Of a DNA stretch of 64,000 nt, positions 44,701-56,200 are shown piece by piece. Under the pieces are notes generated by a model. That model had not been told where the DNA came from. It was given only the letters and a program-made list of their open reading frames with translations, and made no database searches. Location: positions 8,884,643 to 8,948,642 of the forward strand of contig CM057140.1 of the NCBI GenBank assembly GCA_029964075.1, given 5' to 3'. How positions within the stretch are numbered: position 1 is the first letter of the stretch; each line of letters starts with the position of its first letter. Both the position numbers and the translations under genes were made by a program. This stretch comes from Patiria pectinifera. Taxonomy: Eukaryota; Echinodermata; Asteroidea; Valvatida; Asterinidae.

Positions 44701-47299
44701 TACCTTGCGCGATCTTAACCGTGGATTTGTCTCATTTAAATGTGTCAAATGTGACACTTTTTAATTAGGGCTGCAGTCGATGTATATAAGGCAGACACTA
44801 TCTTTAAAATGTTGAAAGTTGTGTTTTTGAAGAATCAATCCTTTCAAACATAAGGTTTGGACGTCGCGTTATTTAGCAAGGGTTTGTATTAAATGTACGT
44901 ATCTCTTTCTTCCCTTTACAACTGAAGATACAGGGTTTTTTAAAGCAAAAAACGAGGCTGCCATAATCCACATGGTACAGGCATCGCACAGTTTTGAAAA
45001 ACAAAAGTTCATACGTTACGTGACTTGCAAAGCACACGAGCACATTATGGGCGTGCAGTCTTCGAAATGCGCGCAGTACACTATGAATAACCAGTCAGCA
45101 TCTTTTACATGTTCGTCACGGCCAGGGGTTAGTGCAAGGAACGTGCGCGCACCCATGGAGTCGAGCCTGTTCTAATTTAGTAGTATTCTTCAATCATTTT
45201 GTTTCTCTAAGGTGAGGTTAGTGTGTTCTGCAGAGACGGAGCCAGAGGACCTGTTTGCTACCACTGCTCTGAGCCAACGTGACCTGGATGACCGCAGGAT
45301 GCTCATGGATGACCTCAATATCAAACTGGTAAGTCAATCTGTAAACTGATTGAAGTATCCACATTGATATATCCGAATTGACCAGACAGCTGACCCAATT
45401 ACAGTCGGTGGTCAAGTGGGTCAGATCTCTGCACTAGAACGCAGGTAGTGGGTTCGAGTCCCACCTGAGTAAGCTTGGCGCGTGTTTTTCTTCACAAGTT
45501 CTAGGAGAGCACTAAGTACACTGTACTTTCACAGTGCATTATTCAAACAGGCAGTGGTCAAACACCTTTGAGAATGTCTACGATTATTTAACTTTTAAAA
45601 GCATTTACAAGAGGGCGCTCTTTATTTTCTCCAAACTCCTTCACAATAAAGCGTGTAAGTTGACCTCAATGACCTATTTCATTTCAGGAAGACACTATTC
45701 AGTTTAGGGGGTATTCTGTTCAAATTGTGAACCCAAACATGTGCGTTCATTTGTGAGAACTTGTGAGAAAGGTTTGCTTATTGGCTTACTGCCACGCACT
45801 GACACAACAATGAATCACCAAAGAAAAGACAATTTACGACAGCAAAATATCCAAAATTCGGTCAACTTTTGGTGCTGAAATAGCTGTAACATTGAGGTTT
45901 CTTCCTGAAATGACAATAAAAAGGCTCCAAAATACCCTTGAAAATGGTAAAACAAAAATTAGCAGAGATGAAACTTTTCCGATTTTAATCGGAAAACCAA
46001 CATTTTGAATTTTCCGACGAAATTTCCGATTTTTTTACAGAGTGTCCAACAAAATTTGATTTTGTAAGGATTTTTCTCACAAAATGTCATTTTATTTCAA
46101 TCATAATTTTGAAGAAAAGTCGATGGAAATGGCACGTTAAAATCATCGCGAACGTAGTTTTAATCTCTTTCACCAGTCGTTATTGGAGTGTTTCAACGGT
46201 AGAAACACAGGGCATAACACTGATCGGAGCCTTCTCCGGCTGGACAAAAGGTGACAGGCGACATGGAAAAATCACTGTGTCGCACATGCGTGCATGTACT
46301 GTACGCAATGATACCAGCGTACGTACCGCACCGTACCGTCTGCTAGCACATGGCCGGTCGGGAACGGGTAGCCTTGTGAACAATCCAGTGGATAATATCA
46401 TGATGTTTTGCGATTTTCGGAGGTTTCAAATTAAGTTATACAAAATACAATGCTTTAAAAATCGTGATGATTATCTCGAGGATAGCGAAGAGAGCATTAG
46501 CGAAACATTTCACTGGCATTTGTTAGAAGAGAAAGACGATAATACCTGATTTTTCCCCACGTATGAATGCAAGTGGAGTAGTGGAGTTGTGTGGTTGAAT
46601 GGACATGATTGAAGCACCATGAACGGTGCCTTGTCTTTCGGACTTTTCCCTAGACTTTCTCAAGTAAGAAGTGAACTTCTTAATTGATGACTCCATTACT
46701 CTAACCGTAATTCGGGCATTTTATGCAATGAAAACACTGACCATTTTTTTTTCATCGTAAAATTTGGTTTGAATCGAAAATAAAGCAGGAGTAGGTGTCC
46801 GGAAATTGGGCATGAAGTGTATTGTACATGCATGTACATGTGTGTAATGCAGCGCGGCCCAGATTTCGGACACGTATTTTCTTCAGCATATTTTCCGATT
46901 TTTTGGCCATATGCCAGTTTCATCTCTGAATTAGAAATATGGTTAGATGGGACACAAAGGTGTATTTTCAAGGATTGCGTTAAAAAATTACATTGCAGGG
47001 CCCTGTAGATTAAAAAAAATTTACACCACATGAGGGCGCCTTCCACATTTCCGTCATTCCAAAATAAATCTGGCTTTTTGGGGCTGCAAGAGGGCGCCCT
47101 CCATATTGACCAGTCACACCCAAATTAATTTATGTGACAGGATGCAAGCAGCGGATCAGCCAGCATCTTCACCGGCGAGGAGGAGCTGTTTGCCTTCGAG
47201 AGGACCGTCTCAAGATTGACGGAGATGCAGACGGAGGAATACTGGACCAGCACCAGGGAGACGAGAAAGACTGCAGAGATGAAACCAGAAGACTTATGA
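35746..47299 (+). CDS. AFG1L: AFG1-like mitochondrial ATPase (AFG1L/LACE1), 11 exons
   Basis: AFG1L is an AFG1-family AAA-type P-loop ATPase of mitochondria, linked to turnover of nuclear-encoded complex IV subunits. Exons: 35746-35899, 37120-37361, 38011-38170, 38987-39117, 40506-40664, 41861-41912, 42212-42313, 42906-43006, 44129-44269, 45212-45328, 47141-47299 (stop TGA). All borders are GT/AG and phases close to about 505 aa (human about 481). Exon 1 is an inference: it encodes 51 residues rich in Arg/Ser/Lys with no acid ([20 protein letters not shown]), as a matrix presequence should be, and its phase fits exon 2. Walker A is GSVGSGKT (about residues 149-156) and Walker B LICFDEFQ (about 222-229). 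Further family motifs are [54 protein letters not shown] and [22 protein letters not shown] putative AATAAA is at 48746. Intron 8 is mostly a minisatellite. Confidence 0.94.
35925..36195 (-). repeat. GTTCAC/CCGGGATTATT repeat, reverse relative of 22787
   Basis: ACCAGTTCACGTCGGATGAC at the left and AATAATCCCGGCTCCAACTG at the right, with GATGACGGATAAACACGCAA and GAAAAACAATCCCGCGCC in between. The same blocks occur in reverse at 22787-22999. It lies in AFG1L intron 1. Confidence 0.5.
37405..37690 (+). repeat. SINE, plus orientation
   Basis: tRNA-like head (AGTGTGGCCTAGAGGTTAGG with B-box GGGTTCAAATAC), then GTGTCCTTGGGCAAGCCACT, GGGGAGTAACCTGCGATGGA and GATAAATGCCGGCCTGATGG. It lies in AFG1L intron 2, 44 bp after exon 2. 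The block TTTCATGCTACTAAACCA is duplicated in tandem at about 37617-37655. Confidence 0.65.
37818..37995 (-). repeat. Iterated CCTCAATCC repeat, copy 3 (truncated)
   Basis: Starts TTTAACCCTAACCTTCCCAA and contains ATTTTGCAGGATTGAGGC and GCTCAGCTGTGCATAAATTT, i.e. the right half of the family in reverse. It ends about 15-25 bp before AFG1L exon 3 (38011). Confidence 0.5.
39647..39808. repeat. Palindrome in AFG1L intron 4
   Basis: GGAATAAATGTGTGCTC, ATTAATCACTCTGTTTAAGA and GGGTGCTGATAATTACCC are mirrored by GGTAATTATCAACACCC, TCTTAAACAGAGTGATTAA and GAGCACACATTTATTCC. Confidence 0.6.
40050..40435. repeat. Iterated CCTCAATCC repeat, copy 4
   Basis: Units such as CCTCAATCCTCCCAAATCAT and CCTCAATCCTTCAAAATCCT occur at about 40060-40190, with GCTGACCATAAACAATGCAG as in copy 1. 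The right end has AAAATCCTCC three times. It lies in AFG1L intron 4. Confidence 0.55.
40814..41320. mobile_element. Element with GGTGACCGT ends in AFG1L intron 5
   Basis: GGGTGACCGTAAGGTCATAG at the left, ATCTGCTGAAACGGTCACC at the right. The inside repeats (A)ATCTGCCAAA and TCTGTCA motifs in both orientations. The target duplication is unclear. Confidence 0.4.
42310..42550 (-). repeat. SINE, minus orientation, copy 3
   Basis: Reverse complement of the 37405 family: ATGGGATGCAAGTCCATCAC, GGCTTGCCCAAGGACACAAC, GAACCCCTGACCCTCTGATC. It starts directly after AFG1L exon 7 (42313). Confidence 0.6.
43195..44080 (+). repeat. Approximately 0.9-kb minisatellite in AFG1L intron 8
   Basis: Tandem units of about 54-65 bp are built from GACTTGTGACTTATGACTAA and CTTGTGATTACCTTATGTCC plus TGCGTTGT. 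Units of about 65 and 60 bp alternate (43440-43800), which is a higher-order pattern. The edges decay to shorter CTTGTGAC repeats. It fills most of the 1.1-kb intron. Confidence 0.9.
45413..45560 (+). repeat. tRNA-derived SINE (relative of 205-335)
   Basis: GTGGTCAAGTGGGTCAGATC, CTGCACTAGAACGCAG and a perfect T-arm, GTGGGTTCGAGTCCCAC. Then CTAAGTACACTGTACTTTCA, similar to the first copy. It lies in AFG1L intron 10. Confidence 0.65.
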
Positions 47300-48745
47300 T
47301 GACAACTTAACCCCAAAAACTGCTCCAATTACATGTATTTATTGAGAAATCCCTTCCTTTTTATGAAGCTTTTATTGTGCCATATTGGTATACCCGGGTT
47401 TAGATTTGTCAGGATTTTTTTCTTGATTTCAGGATTTTTAAGACATTTCCTATTTAAATCTGGAATTAGTGAGATTTTATCATAAAGGTCTCGGGGCGGA
47501 TTCAGGTTTGATTTTCCTATTTTTTGGCAGCCCAACAGGGGTTAACTTTAGACCCATATTATCCCCCCTGCCCATTGTAGATTCGATACTGAGGTCTCTG
47601 TACCTGTTTTTATAAAACAAAAGAAGTGAGTATTTTAAGGGGTACCTTAGGCAAATTTGCGATTGTCTTGCAGGGACTGCAATTCAACACTGCATAGACC
47701 CTCTTGCTCTGTGGCCCTCGGTGACCCTAAAACCCTCTGCCGATTATTTCATGGGTTTTCATTTTCACCCAATCCTAAACCCTGGGTCCAATTTTATTGG
47801 AACTAGAAAATAGAGCTATAGAAATTCTGGCGATTCACAATGCAGTGCGCCACCAAGAGTTTGCCAGGGAGAGTCCATTTTTCAAGTTTACGGTGGACAA
47901 AACGCGGCCCATTTGTATGAGTGTCAGTAGACAACTTGAGTTAACTTGTTATAGATTGGGTGGAGCTTTCTGCCGCCTTACAAAAAAAACCAGCATATTT
48001 ATAAAAAGAAAAGAAAAGGGCAAACATGTACTTGAATCATATGCTTACAAAACTACTGGGCGGAAAAACTAACAATTTCAAATGTCCCGCGCTGCGACTT
48101 TGTCGACCATCTCCCACAATGCACAGGGAAAATTGAACTCTCGTGACAAACTTTTGGTGGTGCACTGTATTGTGAATCGCCCAAATAGATGTGCTCTGTA
48201 TAAACAGCTAAAAACCAGTCACAACTTGGACTCCGTGCATGAACATAGGCGGCGCTTTAGGGACACCATGGTGTGCGCGTACAGGCTCGCGTTCTTATTG
48301 CGCGAAGTGTGCAGGACTAATTTTATTCTGAAAGTGCTCGAACGGGTATTACTTAAGCAGTGCTTTTGAACGTCCATCCCATCCAAGTGGTCTCCCAAAC
48401 TTTCCCTTGTAATCGTTCAGGGGGTACTGGTAATAAAGTTGATACACATGGCTTGAAAATTTACTTAATAATCTGTTTTTTGCTGAGCAAGTATTTTCCT
48501 TAAAAAAAGGCCAATTTTTGTGCTTTTTAGCTTTATACAATCGACCTGAGTCAGTAACTGGTATATTTTTTGCAGTGCTACAATTAAGGATAGGAGTTAA
48601 CATGGCGATATATGCAATTTGAATTTCATCCTCATGTAATGAATCTATTAGCTAAAGTTTTCAAAAAAGTGTTTTACTTATTTGTGTTTGTGCCGTCTTT
48701 TAAATGTAATCTTATATATATTTTTTTCCTGGGAGCCAGAAGATG

Positions 48746-48751
48746 AATAAA
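48746..48751 (+). terminator. Putative AFG1L polyadenylation signal
   Basis: AATAAA on the plus strand, about 1.45 kb after the AFG1L stop, is followed by TTTTAAAGTTGTGTG (T/GT-rich). It is the last clear signal before the convergent NR2E1 transcript. Earlier cleavage sites are possible. Confidence 0.4.
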
Positions 48752-48797
48752 ATTTTAAAGTTGTGTGAGCAAGCAAAATATTTTAAACAATAACACT

Positions 48798-48988
48798 TTT
48801 ATTTATTGCAATAAAATAAAAGAGCATTTCTAAATTTCGGATGTTTTGTGTCTTGTAAAATTTGTCGGGGTTTCCATACCAAATTGCTATCATCCCCATT
48901 TCTTTAGTGTCTTGTCTACCACATAATGAAACATGAAACCACAAGAACAAAACTTCTTTTTCCAAATTGTCACAAAAAAATCTTTATT
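48798..48988 (-). terminator. Putative NR2E1 polyadenylation signals
   Basis: Minus-strand AATAAA occurs at 48983-48988, followed by a T-rich then GTG stretch. It occurs again as overlapping copies at 48798-48807. They would give NR2E1 a 3' UTR of about 1.25-1.45 kb. They lie 50-240 bp beyond the AFG1L signal, so the two 3' ends nearly meet. Confidence 0.35.
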
Positions 48989-49712
48989 CATAAATCTTTC
49001 CTTGTCCTACTTAAGGCACTGTCAAAATTCTATTTCATTTTTCTCTTGTTAATAACATCTGTGCCCTGAATTTTGGTTTTCGTCTTACAAAAGTGAAACT
49101 AAAAATCAGTTACAAAAATCAGTATTTACACTATCAATTATAAAATGTACACTTTTCGTTTTTACAAAGCCTCTCCTGCGCTGAATTCTGTGCAAGTTAG
49201 ATTGTCTCTACAAGTGCAATAAAATTCTGATTATTTTTTATTTTTTTGCTTAGGCTAGCATCTGCATTTTTCCATCTTTCTTAAACACAACTTCAAGGTA
49301 AAATTTCTAGTCAAACTGGCAAAGCAACTAAACAAATATATTGAACTTTTTTATTCCACGTAATTAAAAAAATTGGGATCATAAGATCGTCAGATGTTTT
49401 AGTGATTATTATCAGGCATTACTTTTGGTGGACATAAGGATGAACGCCCTCTGTTGGCTTGTAACAGACTAAAGGCAGACAAAACTTGTGGACCCGGGAC
49501 ATGAACAATTAATGTGAGTTTGAGGAAAGAATGTTGTAACCTGACGCCACTTCAGCGGTTGTGTTCAAAGTCTGTGGAGAGTCAAGAACATTTTCTAAGT
49601 ATTTTCTAACGGAATTGGAAATGTTTCTCAGTCCCAAATTCATGTCTTACTATTTTTGCATTGACTGACTTTCACTGAGATGATATATGAAGAAAAAAAT
49701 CGGCGTCAGGTT

Positions 49713-49917
49713 CATGGGCGTCGCCAGGATTTTTTCTAGAGGGGGGCAAAAAAAATTTTGCCAAAAAATGCTTGTATTTCTCAACACATTCTCGATTTAT
49801 CAGTTTTAGAGGGGGGCAGGGACATTTTGCCCCCCCCCCCCCAACTCATTACATTTACACCACTTTGTCTTCGCGCCTCTTTTTCTTTTCTTTTTTTTTT
49901 CTTTTCTTTTTCAGGTC
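49713..49917 (+). mobile_element. CATGGGCGTCGC element, 3'-end-deleted copy
   Basis: Nearly identical to 56771-56960 (CATGGGCGTCGCCAGGATTT; GAGGGGGGCAGGGACATTTT; TTCGCGCCTCTTTTTCTT) but ends at TTTTTCAG without the right inverted repeat. GTCAGGTT is still present on both sides (49705-49712 and 49918-49925), as an 8-bp duplication. It lies 3' of NR2E1. Confidence 0.68.
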
Positions 49918-50242
49918 AGGTTGCAACATTCTTTCCGCGTTTGATACCGCGTATAATTACCTTTTAGTCGGATTGTGGTATCGAAATGCTACCATTATTA
50001 TAATCAGACTTTTTAAAGTGAAATTTGAACACAAACGTTTGTCTGGAAACAAATATTTATGGTAAATAATTGTTGTGCCCAGAATTGGGCTTTAATGTGG
50101 TCAAAATGATACGACAGTTTTTTTGTGATTAGATATCCAATCATTTTTGGTAATTCTTTTAAGAAACACTTTAATCTACATAATCTTTGGAATGATAACA
50201 GATCAAGGCACTAAATTTGGCTTCAGAAAACATTTTAGGGTT

Positions 50243-53200
50243 CTAGAATTCGTGAGCCTTGTAGAGATCGCAGAGCAGTCTGTTCATGGGCATGGTACCG
50301 ATAGTCTGACGGAAGAACAGTGTCTCTAGCGTGCTGGGCCGCACGGCGCGTAGGGTCGGCAGCAGTAGCAGCAGCTTGCCGAACCGGAAGGGTTGGGCCG
50401 GGTGGCGTATCGTGATGTACTTGCTGAGCGTCAGTTGTGATTGGTCCTGGAGGCTGGCTACTGAGGCAGTCTCCTCTACACCAGAAATATCTGAAAACAA
50501 AAATCATAAAAATAGTATTCTTTCTAATTTAATATTCTAAATGTAGTTATTATATTTTTCAGGGCCCACTTCTTGTATAGTACAATTTTCGACCTGATTA
50601 TTTTCTGCCGCGATACGAGTAGATCGACTGCGTTCATCTAGCTGTCATCTAAGTTTGAGGGTGTGTTTTGTTGTGTTAATTTATTAACAATGAATGCACT
50701 ACAAAGATGGCTGCGGTGCAAACGGTCTATTGAGCTGAGGGGTGCAGGCCAGTAAATCGGTCCGAAATTGCCTACGCCGGCCAAATCACGATTTGCATGC
50801 CCTGGAATTCTTCAGTATTACTATTAGAACATTTTGAAGGCCGTGAACTTGATGATTTGTAAAAAAAAAAAAAAAAAAAAAAAAGAAGGTTGGAAGCCGA
50901 GCAGAGGAGTGCGAGCTCGTATTTCTGCAAAATGTGGATGAAATTAGGCCCTAAAATGGCGATGGGCTTCAGGAATGCTTTTAGGGGTGATCATATTTGG
51001 ATGGAATTTTCTCCCAAAAGTCATTGGTTAACCCCAGAAAATTGAAAAGAAGATGAAAGATGATGAAATAAGCTTTAATTTGATGTATGTCGTGATCACC
51101 TCAGTGAGTTGTGAGTATTTTCCTGAATTTCTGAAGTGGGGGCATTTATCATTGGGGTCTATGGAAATTTATTTACTGGTCTGCAACCAGAGAGGGGCGT
51201 CGCATATTTCATCCATGTGTGCTTGTTGAGGGCGCCATTTATTTTAAGCAATAATGAGCCATATAGGTTTCGAAAGTAGAGAAACGTGAAACAAAATTTG
51301 TTGCTCTTTTCAAGAATATCTAAAATATCAAAATATTTGCTATTTGTGACCTGTTTGTCATCATTTTTAAAACAAAACTGATTATTAAGGAACATCAGTG
51401 AAACTGCTTGCCCCGTTGCCCGATATGCAAAATGCAGATGACAAGTTCCACTGCCAACCATTCAGTAAAATATTGAAATACATTAATGCAAATATTTTGA
51501 ATATTCATGAGCGTGTGGACCACTCACCTGTCTTGAAGACGACGATGCCCTTCAGGCATGCGTACTCGGTCGCATCCACCTCCAGCTGTCTCAACTTGAC
51601 AATGATTTCTTCCAGTACTCTCAACTCGCTGGATATCGCAGCCAATTTCTCTGCTGGCGTGTTCTCAGGTTGCATACCTACACAATAACAAATCGTGACA
51701 GTTGAATTACCAATGTCAATTCAGGACGGTAACTATTTGAAATATTTGACGACATATCTAACGGGGAAGTTCTGACATAATTAATTAAGTTTAGGTATCA
51801 ACATTGTGGGGCATTGGCAATTTTTTTAATTGCCTCCAAATTTCGCACAGAAGTAAAGATACAAGGACCTACACATCAGTATTAGATTTACGGCAAAACA
51901 TTCAATTTTGATTCTTGAGAGTTTTTATTTCAAGATATTGAGTCTTTCCTACTTTTCTCTTAAAAAAAAAAAGAATTGAGGTGATCTAGAGATAGTCAGT
52001 ACTTACCGGTAGCATTTAGGAGAGCTGTAGCATCCAATGTCATATGCCACTGAGCCGCACCCAGTATGAACAATTCCCTCCAGCCTTCCTCTAAAAGAAG
52101 CAACTGAAGAAAAAAACGAACAAAACTTGTTAATTCAATATTTTTTGCTTCAAAATTCTGTCAACATTCCTCAAAAACGGAACGGCAATCCGGAGGTCGC
52201 AGGCTTCAAACCCCGCTTGCAGTCAATTTCTTTGTTCAACTTCGAAAAGATTTAAGACATTGTTCATGCTGCTAGGTTTCAAATTATGGACTTGTTGGTC
52301 ATCTTGGATACGACACTGTACATCTTCAGTAATCCTCCTGTGAAATCGTCTTCATGATGTTTTCCGTGGGATTAGTTTGTATGGGATCTCCCACCAGTAA
52401 CTGTATCTCACAGTTAATTAAACCCGCACCTACGTCACGTGTGGGTATTGTCTGCGCAACGTGTGTATAATTAGGTCTATTACAAAGCTTGAAAGTGATT
52501 ATGATTTTGAGAAACGAAGACATTGAGTCTTTTGTGAAAGTAGCCCGAGGGTCCATGGAATCGTTCGCAGTGATTTTGTTCTTAATTGGACAGTAACTTT
52601 TGATATTTCCACATGATGTACAACTGCAAACGACAATGTTTCGTTCGGCAGGTTGTGAATCGAAGATGGCGAGCATGTTCTGGGTAGGATTGGCTTGTTT
52701 AAATTATGAGACACGGACTATTTTCGTTAAGTATTAGGGTTTTTTCATTGGTTGGAATTGCTTGGTGTTGTTCATAGTCTGATGAATTTTTTTTCAAGAA
52801 TGGAAATAATGTCCGACTCTGAATATAAATTTCGAGATTGTTTATGTCCCCCGTAGTCCCGGGTAAGAATAATGATCGGCCGTTATCGGTTTAATTAAAT
52901 CGATTAAAACGATCGATTTCAATTTTATCGATATCAATTTTATCGATTATTAGTGTTGGGATAATTTGTTTTCATGCTCACCTGATCTCGCAGTGGCAGT
53001 GATACAAAGGCTGGTACGTTCTTGGCCCATTTGACGCTCATAAAGAGCAGTCTGGCCGCCGTCTCGCACACCGTTTCCACACTACTGTGGATCGTGCGAA
53101 TGTAGTCTCGCGGGTAGTGCTAAAAAATCGGAAGAAAATACGGTCCAATATTAGTGAGCTTTATTCAACACACGTATGTTTAATTTGTAGGATTTTGACT

Positions 53201-56200
53201 ATTATAAATATAATAACTTGTTTCATTTACAACTTTCATTTGTTTTCATTCATTTCTTTTTAAGTTATATTTTAAAAAATACTCAAAAATAATTGTCAGT
53301 TAATCTCCTCTTTGTGAAATTCATGGGTGATCTTTATATTTTTAAACTTTTCCATTTTACGAAAAGTGGAATTTTGTCTTGTTCGTTCATTAAAGACATT
53401 TGCTCACCTTCGGTGTTGGGTAGCAAGGGAAGGGCCCGGCGGACAGGGCGTACTCCGACGTACTGACTATCAGCGGGCCGTAGGTCTCCGTACCGCCGAG
53501 CGGGCTAATCACGGTAGTGGCATGGGGAGGATAAGCGGCAACCAACGGGCTGGCTACATCGGTGGCGGCCGCTGCTGATTCCTTCAGGTACAGCGCCATT
53601 TGTTTGCGGATGGTGGAGTTACGAGGGCCTCTCTCGTGCTGCACAGCTGGAAAAAAGTGGAAGTATAATGTCAAAGATGAAGTTTTGCCTATTTGACGAG
53701 GGCCACAATCTGAATCGCGATTTTGAGACACTGGATAAACCGGACATGCAGTGTACAGGGAGAGTAAAAAAAAAAAGGAACCCCAAATGGTTCCCCCTAT
53801 TTTGTGAAGAATTTCTACATGTAGCGCTTTCCAGAACTAGGATATGAAAGGCCAATTAATAAGCTTTCTTTTAGGCCAAAAAATAATAATCGGTCTCTGG
53901 TCAGACCGAAGTTCCGGAATTGATGCGGCGACGCGTTGGGGGTTTTTTTTGGTGTTTTTTTTTTCAAGCTTGAATTGTACAGACAAGGTGGGTACTATTT
54001 TGCTTTTTTGTGCCCTCATTATACATTGGTGTTCTCCATAATTTGCCTTGGTGCCCTTTATCATTTGCCTTGGTGCAATTTCCCCATTCCTTGGTGCTCC
54101 TTGGTACAAAAATTTGAGGAGGTGCGGCAATAGAGAGCGCTGTTGTAGCTTCCGTGTTAATTTGAAGAAGAAAAAAAAGGTTGACGCGCATGGTTAAAAT
54201 CGACGCGCGCGCTGACCAGAGACCGGAGTATTTTTTTTTTGGCCTTAGTGAAGGAAACATTCAAATCGCTCATGTTTTTTTCCGGTTATGGAATTTTAAA
54301 GACAAACATCGTTTTTTAAGCTTGTCCACTGATCATATTTAAGGTACGTATAAAAATGAAACCATGCATGTCGTATCCTGAAAATTATACCAAAGTAATC
54401 CCATAAGTCCCCGGGGTAGCTAAGTAGAAGACAGGGCAAAACTTTAAACTTTGGACATTATAAGCATGTTATGTTAACATTGGAAGCAGCAGGTTTTGAA
54501 TTAAATGTTATGATAAGTGCCAGTTATCATGGTTATGAGAGCGTTCTGATGTGTTTTTGATAAGAGAATAATTTTCGTTTTGCTGAAATATCAATAACCT
54601 TTATTGTGATCCGTGTACAAGCTTTAAAACGGCGTTTGTGTTCAAAATGTCATGACTGGGAAAGTACATAAACGATTTGAATGATTTTTTTCACTAAAAG
54701 AAAGCTTATTAATTGGGCTTTCACATCCTAGATCTGGAAAGCGCTACATTTAGAACTTCTTTAAAAAAATAAAAAATAAGGGGGAACCATTTGGGTTTTC
54801 TTTTTGTCCTACTCACCCTGTACTTAATATTAACTAACGCAACGAATGTTTACATGTTCCTATGCATTGTTGGTTATGAACCTGTTACGGCCACTTTGTG
54901 ATGCCTGTTTCGGTGACCAATTATGCACACTATTGTTGTTCGATCATTATTATTTCAAAGACAAAAACTGCACAACCTATAATTGTGCAGTATGTCTTGA
55001 AAAAAATGTATTTCTGATTTTGAAAATAACAATTACTGGTCCTGCCTGAATAAAAAAAAACACCTTAATTTCTTATGGGAAACCAGCAGAAGTCAGTTGT
55101 TAAGGTATGCCGATCCGAAGCTCCTCCGGCCCCGGTCTGTGAGGCTAGTGCGAGCCGCTGGTCGCCTTTGGCGGGACGGGTGAAGGTATTGTCCCGGGTG
55201 CTACACCCGGGCTGTTTACGCAGCTGGGCCGCTTGGCCCTGCGCGCACGTACGTATAACCCCGATCGGTCTTATACACGGTGCCTGGAGACTCAGCCCAC
55301 AAAAGATGGCAGCAGATTTTTGCGCTTTGCGGGGGAATTTTTGTCCACTATTATTTTTCTGGACCTGGGAAAAGTAAACAGCAAAGATCTTGAGTGTAAT
55401 ACATTTGTTTTTTTATTTCTTCTCAATGTCGGTGTTGATTCGAGAAGTAAATCTGGTGTATTTTGACATGTGTTTTATCTGACAATTTCAGTCAGATGCT
55501 TTGATTATGTAGATTACACCATTTTTTTAACAGTGCATTGGAGGTAACCACCAGTAAAGCTCAGTTAAAGTTTAACAACTGGACACGGTACAAGCATGGG
55601 TCCTAGCTCTATGGTACAAGTTAAAGTTCCTAAGGTGCTTGGAAGTTTCGTATTTTTGGAAATTCTGACTGGTTTTAGATCAACTTGCGCGCTTTCCATG
55701 TCGACGTCACGGCACAGTCTCCCAAAATATTGGTACAAAATCTTAAGATCACGATACCTTTGTCCATAAGCAATGCACTTTTCTTCAATCAATTTCTGTC
55801 CATAGGGAGCCTATCACTATTGAACAAGCTCAGCCTTTTCTTTCTATTCAGGGACGGCGAAACGGGGGGGGCGACACAAAAAAGGGCACTTGCTCAGAAA
55901 AAGTGGCACCTTCCGTCGGTGTGAAAGTGGAGGAAAAGGATATGGTCCCGTTCATTTCGCTATAAACCTATATATCATGACCAGGAACAAACGCGTTGTC
56001 CATCTTGCTCTTTGTGATTCTTTTACCTAGTTATATGTTATATGTAGAGAGAGACCATTTTTTATCGTGAGAGGGGCACTGTTGCTTTTGATGGCCATTT
56101 CAGTGACCATTTTATTCGAACACTTTTGTTGGCCTGGGAAAATCTGGAGGGGGGAGAGTTAGTGCCCCCCCCCCCCGGGTTCCGCCGCCCCTGTTTCTTT

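Larger units (their letters stand above)
47300..50242. other. Convergent 3' interval of AFG1L and NR2E1
   Basis: About 2.9 kb holding both 3' UTRs. AATAAA signals lie at 48746 (+) and at 48798-48807 and 48983 (-). A hAT-like fragment is at 49713-49917. No further exon was recognised. Confidence 0.5.

Noticed and set aside
46109-46549. 146-codon plus-strand ORF in AFG1L intron 10
   Set aside because: Unrecognised, inside an intron of a well-defined gene, and without a reverse transcriptase or transposase motif. Probably chance or an old repeat.
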